Source of the DNA: Candidatus Thorarchaeota archaeon
GTDB lineage: Archaea > Asgardarchaeota > Thorarchaeia > Thorarchaeales > Thorarchaeaceae
DNA length: 6,304 nucleotides
Assembly: GCA_016840245.1 (NCBI GenBank)
Contig: JAEOST010000017.1
Coordinates: 1 to 6,304 of the forward strand
Reading direction: 5' to 3'
Below, one piece after another: positions 1 through 5,314 of the stretch. Made by a program: the position numbers and the translations under genes. Below the pieces are notes generated by a model that had not been told where the DNA came from, searched no databases, and saw nothing but the letters and a program-made list of their open reading frames with translations. The first letter of the stretch is position 1. Every line of letters starts with the position of its first letter.

Positions 1-86
1 CAAAGACAAGATGGTTGGAAGGTGGTCTATCCATTGTAATCATCGCCCTAGCGGCAGCAACACTTTTCAAAGCGGTCTTCACATAG
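1..86 (+). CDS. C-terminal end of an unidentified, probably membrane-anchored protein (partial)
   Basis: The frame beginning at base 3 is open from the window edge to a TAG at 84-86, giving 27 codons. The peptide contains a hydrophobic run (LSIVIIALAAATLF) flanked by charged residues (KTRWLE before it, a single K after it). It looks like a final transmembrane helix or hydrophobic tail close to the C-terminus. The other two forward frames do not give such a segment; one of them stops at base 39. Too little is present to name a family. The gene points the same way as tldD but is separated from it by about 200 bases, so the two need not be co-transcribed. The call rests only on an open frame and a membrane-like composition, so a chance open frame cannot be excluded. 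Confidence 0.5.
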   Translation, partial: KTRWLEGGLSIVIIALAAATLFKAVFT

Positions 87-126
87 GATTCATTAACTCG
101 TATCAAGACCTTCATGTTCAATCCAA

Positions 127-146
127 GCCCAGTGTCGTTTCTGGGC
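127..146 (+). repeat. Small inverted repeat (possible RNA hairpin)
   Basis: GCCCAG at 127-132 is perfectly complementary to CTGGGC at 141-146, leaving an 8-base loop (TGTCGTTT). It lies 40 bases past the stop of the partial upstream gene, so it could stabilise that transcript's 3' end. No T-run follows, so it is not a typical terminator. A 6-bp stem of this size can occur by chance. Confidence 0.3.
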
Positions 147-245
147 GGACAGCTTGATGCTCAAGTTTGTTCAACTTACAATGAACGATATTAGTCAGGT
201 AGTATGGAGAATTGTGGAATTTCAGTAAACTACCTCGTCCGTATT

Positions 246-254
246 AGTTATAAC
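246..254 (+). promoter_or_regulatory. Candidate TATA element for tldDE
   Basis: The stretch AGTTATAAC is the best A/T-rich match upstream of tldD. Archaeal transcription usually starts about 25 bases past the TATA centre, which here means near 275. That gives a leader of only about a dozen bases that still includes the GGAGA at 279-283, consistent with the start at 289 and not with the ATG at 259. The match is weak and no clear BRE is seen. Confidence 0.3.
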
Positions 255-278
255 CCAAATGTGGCCGCACTTGAGATT

Positions 279-283
279 GGAGA
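279..283 (+). promoter_or_regulatory. Shine-Dalgarno that sets the tldD start
   Basis: GGAGA ends five bases before the ATG at 289. No comparable sequence precedes the ATG at 259. This is the main reason for preferring the shorter protein. Confidence 0.6.
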
Positions 284-288
284 TTTCT

Positions 289-1674
289 ATGGATGACTTG
301 GCCGAGGCTGCAATTCAAGCCGCTCTAGACGCTGGCGCATCATTCGCCGACGTTAGGATTGAAGACACAGTCACCACAATTCTTGAGATTAGTGATGGTG
401 TAACGAAAAGATCCATTGCATCACGATTGAAGGGAGCTGGCATCAGAGCTTTCGTTGATGGTGCATGGGCGTTTGCACAGAATACCGACCTGTCTTTGGA
501 TGGAATGCGAGAAGCAGGCAGTTCTGTTGCAAAACTTGCGCTTGCAACAAAGGAGAAAGTTTCAGAAAAGTTCGAGATTGAAGGCCCCTCGTTCAAAGGC
601 AAGGTCGAGATGAAGGTGAAGAAACCCTTCCTAGACGTACCCATTGAGGAGAAGATTGCCTACACCAAGATGATCGATGAACAAGCACATGCTTTCGATA
701 AACGAGTAGTAAACACTCGTACTGTCTATGGTGACCTTTGGACCAAGCTCTATGTGGCAAATTCACTTGGCACAAGCGTTTGGTTGGAGAACTCATTACC
801 ACGTATCATCTCATTCACAACAGCAAAGGATGGAGCAAACCGTCAGCGCAGTTATCGTTCAGTTGGCGTGAAGGGTGGCTTCGAGGAGATGGAGAAGGAA
901 CGACCTCAGAACATTGGCACTGAGGCTGCAGAGCTTGTTGTAAGTCTGCTCTCCTCAGTTGCTGCAAAGGGTGGAGTCTATGATGTTGTCATGGACCCAG
1001 TACTTAACGGTGTGATGATTCACGAGGCCTTTGGTCATGCTACTGAGGCTGACAATTGGCCTGCTCATGCTACAGTTCTTGAGGACAAGGTAGGTGAGAG
1101 CGTCGGGCCCGATCATTTGAATTTGAGTGATGACCCAACCATGGTAGGAGAGCGAGGATCATTCGATTATGATTGGGAAGGTACAAAGACCCGCAAACGT
1201 CATCTGGTCAAAGAAGGCGTACTAACAGAATTACTACATAGTCTTGAAACGGCATCTCGTCTTGATATGGAACTAAATGGTTCAGCACGTGCTCAGAGCT
1301 TCATGTATCCTCCAATTCCTAGAATGAGTAATACCTTCATGGAACCTGGTGATTGGGACGTGGATGAGCTAATTGCAGATACAAAGGACGGAATCATGCT
1401 CTGCAGCTTTAACTACGGGTACACCGAACCCGCAAAGGGTCAGTTCATGTTCCAAGCAGCCTATGGTTACTTGATTGAGAATGGTGAAGTCGGACAGATG
1501 GTCCGAGATGTATCTATTGCTGGTCAAATTCTGGAAGTACTACCAAAAGTTGATGCAATTGCGAAAGACTTCAAGATGGATGCAGGTACATGTGGTAAGA
1601 GTGGACAAGGCGTACCTGATATGACGGGCGGTCCCCATGCTCGAATACGTGAAGTACCAGTAGGAGGTATGTAG
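289..1674 (+). CDS. tldD: TldD family zinc metallopeptidase subunit
   Basis: This is the catalytic, metal-binding subunit of the TldD/TldE protease. In the family the pair forms a cytoplasmic complex that degrades small or unfolded peptides; in enterobacteria it matures microcin B17 and degrades the CcdA antitoxin. The physiological substrate here is unknown. The protein has 461 residues, near the family norm. An N-terminal domain (about 1-100) carries the usual DAGASFADVRIE-type opening. The metal motif HEAFGH is at 245-250 (H245, E246, H250) in the context GVMIHEAFGHATEAD. The C-terminal GTCGKSGQ segment supplies Cys435, the expected third zinc ligand. No signal peptide or membrane segment is seen. 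The frame is open to an ATG at 259, which would add ten residues, but the Shine-Dalgarno at 279-283 and the family-like N-terminus favour 289. Stop is TAG, one base before tldE, so the two are almost certainly co-transcribed. Confidence 0.95.
   Translation: MDDLAEAAIQAALDAGASFADVRIEDTVTTILEISDGVTKRSIASRLKGAGIRAFVDGAWAFAQNTDLSLDGMREAGSSVAKLALATKEKVSEKFEIEGPSFKGKVEMKVKKPFLDVPIEEKIAYTKMIDEQAHAFDKRVVNTRTVYGDLWTKLYVANSLGTSVWLENSLPRIISFTTAKDGANRQRSYRSVGVKGGFEEMEKERPQNIGTEAAELVVSLLSSVAAKGGVYDVVMDPVLNGVMIHEAFGHATEADNWPAHATVLEDKVGESVGPDHLNLSDDPTMVGERGSFDYDWEGTKTRKRHLVKEGVLTELLHSLETASRLDMELNGSARAQSFMYPPIPRMSNTFMEPGDWDVDELIADTKDGIMLCSFNYGYTEPAKGQFMFQAAYGYLIENGEVGQMVRDVSIAGQILEVLPKVDAIAKDFKMDAGTCGKSGQGVPDMTGGPHARIREVPVGGM
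1662..1668 (+). promoter_or_regulatory. Strong Shine-Dalgarno for tldE inside the tldD end
   Basis: AGGAGGT matches the complement of the 16S rRNA 3' end over seven bases and sits seven bases before the tldE ATG at 1676. It is formed by the last codons of tldD, so ribosomes terminating on tldD would be positioned to begin tldE (translational coupling, inferred). Confidence 0.8.
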
Positions 1675-1675
1675 G

Positions 1676-3025
1676 ATGAAAGAGCAACTACTTGAGATTG
1701 CTGAAACCGCAGTGAAGAGATCGGTCGAGCTTGGTGCAAGTCAGGCTGAGGTCTATGTTGGATCTGCACGTTCTTTCACTATCGACGTTGAGAATAATTC
1801 AATCAAGAGTGCATCAGAAAAGAGAGATGCTGGCTGTGGAGTTCGTGCTGTCGTTGGTAAGAAGATTGGATTTGCCTACGTCACAACAATCGAAGAAAAG
1901 GATATTCTAGAAACTGTTGCTAATGCTGTTTCCTTGGCAAAGGCCTCCGTGGCTGACCCTGATTTCGAGACCCTTGCTTCGTTTGACAAATCCTATCCAA
2001 GTATAGATGGACTTTTTGATAGTGCAGTCAGAGACCTGTCCTCGGAACAAGCCGCAGATCTCATCGTGCGTGGTGTGGATTCAACACTTGCATCAGTTGG
2101 CGATATTAAGACCGCAACCGAAGCGCAGCTTAGTGCAAGCTTTGGAGTGAAGGCCATCGTGAACTCTTTAGGAATAACTGGATCTGGACAGAGTACTTCG
2201 GTATTCATGTACAGTTATCCAACAGTTAAGGATGGAGAAACACAGACTTCAAGCTTTGAGTACCTAATCTCACGGAGACTTTCAGAGATTGATCCTGAGT
2301 GGATTGGAGAGAATGCAGCCAAGAACGCAGTTAACAATCTGGGTGCAAAGACCGTAGAGGGTGGAGACTGGCCAGTAATTCTTACTCCTCTCGCAGCAGG
2401 GACTGTTCTAGGTGGTGGATTTGCAGGGGCTGTGAACGCTGAAGAGGTTCAGAATGGTAGGTCATACATTTCTGATGCATTTGGTGAACAGATTGCATCT
2501 GAAGAACTAGTCCTAACCGATGATGCCCTTCGACCTAGCGGTATTGGGTCCCGTCCATTTGATGCTGAAGGATATCCCTCTCAAAAGACTGAAGTCATAA
2601 CATCCGGTGTTCTGAGGAGTCTCTTGCATAACTCCTACACTGCCAATAAGGACCAAGTTGACAACACAGGAAACGCAAGTCGACCCGGATACGCAGGAAT
2701 TCCTACAATATCCACGAGCAACTTTGTTGTATCACCTGGTAAGGGTAAGCTGGATGATTTAGTTGAAGAGTTTGGAAAGGGTATAATCTGTAGAAACACA
2801 GGTGACCGTCCAAATATGACAACTGGTGATCTCAGTGCTATGGTGAGTGAAGGGTATTACTTTGAAGGAGGAGAGATTAAGCATCCTGTCAAGAGCACTC
2901 TGATAGGTATCAATATGCGCGACCTGCTTCAGAGAGTCATACGTGTTGGTGAAGATTCAAGAGTTGGAGTATCAATTATTACCCCATCAATCGTGATAGA
3001 GTCTGCAAAGGTTACATCTGGCTAG
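1676..3025 (+). CDS. tldE: TldE/PmbA family subunit (metal-site-free partner of TldD)
   Basis: This is the non-catalytic partner of TldD in the heteromeric Tld protease, also called PmbA. The protein has 449 residues, typical of the family. The N-terminal domain (about 1-200) has the same fold signature as TldD (GASQAEVYV near 20-28; ENNSIKSASEKRDAG near 39-53). Where TldD carries HEAFGH, this protein has GGGFAG (246-251, in TVLGGGFAGAVNAEE), so zinc ligands are absent. PmbA hallmarks follow: the DAEGYPSQKTEVITSGVL stretch, the TGNASRPGYAG stretch, and near the C-terminus TTGDLSAMVSEG (about 382-393) with a downstream GGEIKHPV. No Cys equivalent to TldD Cys435 is seen in its motif. The start is the ATG one base after the tldD stop, supported by a seven-base Shine-Dalgarno. 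It ends in TAG one base from the end of the opposing argS. It most likely acts only in complex with the neighbouring TldD. Confidence 0.93.
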   Translation: MKEQLLEIAETAVKRSVELGASQAEVYVGSARSFTIDVENNSIKSASEKRDAGCGVRAVVGKKIGFAYVTTIEEKDILETVANAVSLAKASVADPDFETLASFDKSYPSIDGLFDSAVRDLSSEQAADLIVRGVDSTLASVGDIKTATEAQLSASFGVKAIVNSLGITGSGQSTSVFMYSYPTVKDGETQTSSFEYLISRRLSEIDPEWIGENAAKNAVNNLGAKTVEGGDWPVILTPLAAGTVLGGGFAGAVNAEEVQNGRSYISDAFGEQIASEELVLTDDALRPSGIGSRPFDAEGYPSQKTEVITSGVLRSLLHNSYTANKDQVDNTGNASRPGYAGIPTISTSNFVVSPGKGKLDDLVEEFGKGIICRNTGDRPNMTTGDLSAMVSEGYYFEGGEIKHPVKSTLIGINMRDLLQRVIRVGEDSRVGVSIITPSIVIESAKVTSG

Positions 3026-3026
3026 G

Positions 3027-4940
3027 CTACATCCTATCTACTACCGGTATTCCTAGTATGCGAAGACTATTCGCAATAGTAGTCTTGAATGCACGTACTA
3101 GTGCGAGCCTTGCCTCTCTCAGGTCTTGCTCTGCTTTCAGTACTGGACTGGTATCGTAGAACTTGCTATAGAGCGTTGCCAGTCCATAGGTGTAAGCTGT
3201 GAGTCTGTTTGATGTAAAACCTGTACCCCAGACGTCCTTTGTGAGACCTCTCACAACCTCTAGAATTTCTTCCGGAAGCTTGGACATTGCCTTGATCAAT
3301 TCGAATTCAGCATCAGATGTTAGCATGTCAAGTTTCACAGATGCAGCAATCTCCGTATCAGCCTTCTCTAGAATACGTAGTGCCCTCGCATGAGCATACT
3401 GAAGATACGGGGCAGCATCCCCATTGAAGTCCAATGCCTCTTCCCACTTGAAGGTGATTTTTCTATCAGGTGATGCCTTTAGAAGCATATACCTGACTGC
3501 ACCTACACCTACCTGTTCAGCTACAGACTCCTTGAAATAATCACTCTCATCTGGGTTTCTCTTAGACACCTCTGCTAGTGCTAGTTCCTTGGCCTTATCT
3601 AAGACCTCATCGCATGAGTAACCAATCCATGTTCCCTCTCTTCCTGAGAAGTCCACTCCCTCTAGTCCTACAAACTCGAAGGCAATGTGATGGGAATTCT
3701 CACTCTGTTTCTCATGACCAAGCAGGTCGAGTATTGTATAGACCAGCTTCTGTGGATGTGCCTGTCTTGTGGCAATCACATTGAACACCAGATCAATGTC
3801 ACCAATTCCGTTCTCATCCCCTGTGATTGAAGTTCTAAAGACATCCGCTTCATTTGGTTGCTTCTCGAACAAGGTATACCTGAATGGGTCCTTCAGTATC
3901 CCGAATTTCCACATCTGCAGAGCAACATCTGCTCCGGTGTAGGTCCGGGTTCCATCTGACCTGAAGAGAACCTTGTTTGGGTCCTTCATATCCTTGAACT
4001 CATCAAGCCTATCGAGCTTTGCCACAATGCAACCTGCTTTCTCACCCTCATCAAGCATCTCGATGTTCTCACAATCTAGCATACTCTTCTTAGCAGCATC
4101 AAGAAGGCCACTGTGTGCTATTGCACTCTCCCATACCTGGTAGTTATGATAGATGCCAAGTCTATATGCAGTCTGACATTGTGCCTTCACACAGTCTGTA
4201 ACCATTATGCCACTTCTCTTTGCTTCAGGAGAACTGAGGTCCTCAAGCTGACGAGCAACCTCCCGAATCTCTTCCTCCACGTTCTTATCCTTCTCGAAGG
4301 TCTCCTGTACTTCCACATAGAGGTGTCCGAGGTAGTGGTCATACTTTGTGTCCCCGGGATTCTCCTCTATCTGTATGAGTTTCCAAGTTAACTGTGCTAT
4401 CTGTAGCCCAAGATCATTGATGTAATCAATTCTAACAACATCATGTCCTGTCCACTCAAGTACATTTGACAGAGTATCGCCAATCACTGCATTACGAGTG
4501 TGGCCAATATGCCATGGCTTTGATGGATTGACTGCGGGGAATTCAATCAAAACCCGATTACAACTATACCCCGATGTCATGCCATAAGATGCAGTCAATT
4601 GATTGATGCTCTCAATCACAAGTTTTGAGAACTCTGCTCTATCTAAGAAGACGTTAACATAAGGTCCCTTGGACTCAAAACGATCTACCAAAGGTTCCCT
4701 CTCAACACTCTTACCTATCTTCTCAATAAGTTCAGATGCTATCTGTGCAGGATTCTTCTTCAATTTCTTCGCTAGATAAAATGCCACAGTTGTAGCAAGG
4801 TCTCCAAGTGCAGAATCAGGAGGAACCTCCATCAGACCTTCTAGAGTCTGAGCATCAAGTTCAGTCACCTTACTCAGCATACCCAGTACTATCTCCTTCA
4901 CGGAGTTCCATGGATTGTCAACGGGTGTCTTTGTGCTCAA
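3027..4940 (-). CDS. argS: Arginyl-tRNA synthetase (class I), UUG start
   Basis: This cytoplasmic enzyme charges tRNA-Arg with arginine using ATP. It has 637 residues, a normal archaeal length. The N-terminal tRNA-D-loop-binding domain (Add1) spans about 10-115, with SALGDLATTVAFYLAK and KGPYVNVFLD. The Rossmann catalytic core has signature 1 HIGH at 144-147 (NPSKPWHIGH, with Lys141 just upstream), then the IDYINDLGLQIAQ segment at 171-183. In place of KMSKS it has FSGREGTW (431-438), followed by DEVL. The DALR anticodon-binding domain begins near 508 (PYLQYAHAR, 511-519), and the protein ends with the family-like LGIPVVDRM. The start is TTG, supported by GAGG nine bases upstream and an in-frame stop 15 bases before it. 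The next in-frame ATG is codon 21 and would cut into the N-terminal domain. Stop is TAG. It is transcribed convergently with tldE and divergently from tfb. Confidence 0.95.
   Translation of the reverse strand: MSTKTPVDNPWNSVKEIVLGMLSKVTELDAQTLEGLMEVPPDSALGDLATTVAFYLAKKLKKNPAQIASELIEKIGKSVEREPLVDRFESKGPYVNVFLDRAEFSKLVIESINQLTASYGMTSGYSCNRVLIEFPAVNPSKPWHIGHTRNAVIGDTLSNVLEWTGHDVVRIDYINDLGLQIAQLTWKLIQIEENPGDTKYDHYLGHLYVEVQETFEKDKNVEEEIREVARQLEDLSSPEAKRSGIMVTDCVKAQCQTAYRLGIYHNYQVWESAIAHSGLLDAAKKSMLDCENIEMLDEGEKAGCIVAKLDRLDEFKDMKDPNKVLFRSDGTRTYTGADVALQMWKFGILKDPFRYTLFEKQPNEADVFRTSITGDENGIGDIDLVFNVIATRQAHPQKLVYTILDLLGHEKQSENSHHIAFEFVGLEGVDFSGREGTWIGYSCDEVLDKAKELALAEVSKRNPDESDYFKESVAEQVGVGAVRYMLLKASPDRKITFKWEEALDFNGDAAPYLQYAHARALRILEKADTEIAASVKLDMLTSDAEFELIKAMSKLPEEILEVVRGLTKDVWGTGFTSNRLTAYTYGLATLYSKFYDTSPVLKAEQDLREARLALVRAFKTTIANSLRILGIPVVDRM
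3063..3086. repeat. Inverted repeat in the tldE/argS convergent junction
   Basis: ACTATT (3066-3071) and AATAGT (3075-3080) form a perfect 6-bp stem with a 3-base CGC loop. Outside it, AAG (3063-3065) can pair with CTT (3084-3086) across a 3-base bulge. Alternatively AAGACTA (3063-3069) pairs with TAGTCTT (3080-3086) over seven bases. It begins 38 bases past the tldE stop, so it would be in the tldE 3' end, and it is also part of the argS coding sequence near its C-terminus. No T-run follows it on the + strand. Confidence 0.35.
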
Positions 4941-4948
4941 AATGACAT

Positions 4949-4954
4949 TCCTCT
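4949..4954 (-). promoter_or_regulatory. Shine-Dalgarno supporting the argS UUG start
   Basis: Read on the - strand this is AGAGGA, with the GAGG core at 4953-4950. Nine bases separate the core from the TTG at 4940-4938, a workable spacing. Only one base separates it from the out-of-frame ATG at 4948-4946. The spacing therefore favours TTG as the argS start. Confidence 0.55.
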
Positions 4955-4980
4955 GTCAATCTCATTCAATATCTTGGTCT

Positions 4981-4995
4981 ATTCATAAACTAAAC
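4981..4995 (-). promoter_or_regulatory. Candidate argS promoter (TATA-like)
   Basis: On the - strand this reads GTTTAGTTTATGAAT. The TTTATG part (4989-4984) is placed so that transcription would begin about 25 bases on, near 4961. That gives a leader of about 20 bases containing the AGAGGA site. The region is A/T-rich, so other TATA-like stretches compete. Confidence 0.35.
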
Positions 4996-5140
4996 GATAC
5001 AGAGTATGAGTAGACTTTCAATAGAATCCTTGTCTAAAATGTAACATACAGCTTGGAATTAGGGTTCAAAATATTGTTCTATGGCTGTAATTCTCTTTCC
5101 AAATAATATTCAAAAGAACATCTAATTTAAACCTTTCTGT

Positions 5141-5157
5141 GCAAACCATTATATATG
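5141..5157 (+). promoter_or_regulatory. Candidate tfb promoter (BRE plus TATA box)
   Basis: TTATATAT at 5149-5156 is the clearest TATA box in the window. It is preceded by the purine/A-containing GCAAACC (5141-5147), in the position of a BRE. The predicted start of transcription is about 5175-5182, which leaves a tfb leader of roughly 135 bases, long for an archaeal mRNA. Confidence 0.5.
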
Positions 5158-5280
5158 TTTACTGTCTGCGCAAAGAAGAAGCCTGGCCCTTTGGGTGGTT
5201 TCATTATCGCGTCAAAGCATCGTTCTCTCTCACACGCCATGAGTGAGAACATCAGCATAGGTACAAGGATAGCTCTAACC

Positions 5281-5308
5281 GCATTCCCGACGACGGGTTT
5301 GGGAATGC
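5281..5308 (+). promoter_or_regulatory. Hairpin immediately upstream of the tfb start
   Basis: GCATTCCC (5281-5288) is perfectly complementary to GGGAATGC (5301-5308). Pairs G5289-T5300 (wobble) and A5290-T5299 extend the stem to ten pairs, closing an 8-base loop. An alternative and mutually exclusive stem, CCCG (5286-5289) with CGGG (5294-5297) around an ACGA loop, lies inside it. The 3' foot ends two bases before GGAG (5311-5314) and six bases before the ATG at 5315, so folding could affect ribosome access. No T-run follows, so it is unlikely to be a terminator. Function is inferred only from position. Confidence 0.5.
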
Positions 5309-5314
5309 ACGGAG

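Larger units (their letters stand above)
87..288. other. Intergenic region upstream of tldD
   Basis: About 200 bases with no convincing gene. Two very short frames exist (114-194, 26 codons; 181-228, 15 codons), but neither has a Shine-Dalgarno or a recognisable product. The region holds a 6-bp inverted repeat (127-146), a 5-bp inverted repeat AAGTT/AACTT (163-167 and 173-177), and a TATA-like stretch near 246-254. No tRNA or other RNA gene is recognisable. Confidence 0.6.
4941..5314. other. Divergent intergenic region between argS and tfb
   Basis: 374 bases without a convincing gene. The argS-proximal part (about 4941-5157) is visibly A/T-rich and should hold both promoters: a TATA-like TTTATG for argS on the - strand near 4984-4989, and TTATATAT for tfb on the + strand at 5149-5156. 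From about 5158 the composition becomes clearly less A/T-rich. This second part is read as the transcribed tfb leader and ends in a 10-bp hairpin (5281-5308). An open frame from ATG 5155 or ATG 5239 runs to 5403, overlapping the tfb start out of frame. It has no recognisable product and is not annotated as a gene. Confidence 0.6.

Noticed and set aside
108..146. Possible tRNA T-arm (TTCAATCC near 117-124)
   Set aside because: No matching T-stem, anticodon arm or acceptor stem can be built around it.
114..228. Two tiny frames (26 and 15 codons) in the gap before tldD
   Set aside because: There is no ribosome-binding site, no recognisable sequence, and the lengths are expected by chance.
259..288. 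ATG at 259 as the tldD start (ten extra residues)
   Set aside because: It has no Shine-Dalgarno, lies next to the candidate TATA element, and the extra residues do not look like the family N-terminus. The ATG at 289 has GGAGA five bases upstream.
269..1700. CTTGAGATTG repeated at the tldD start, early tldE and late tfb
   Set aside because: In tldE and tfb it encodes Leu-Glu-Ile in frame. It is short and shows no further similarity around the copies, so it is codon coincidence and not a repeat element.
289..3025. TldD/TldE as part of a microcin-like RiPP pathway or toxin-antitoxin system
   Set aside because: No precursor peptide, cyclodehydratase, transporter or toxin-antitoxin gene is next to them. 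The neighbours are housekeeping genes.
3458..3462. T5 run inside argS on the + strand as the tldDE terminator
   Set aside because: It is over 400 bases past the tldE stop, only five Ts long, and within a coding sequence, so it is unsupported as a terminator.
5281..5308. The tfb leader hairpin as an intrinsic terminator or attenuator
   Set aside because: No T-run follows the stem; the next bases are the GGAG and the AUG.
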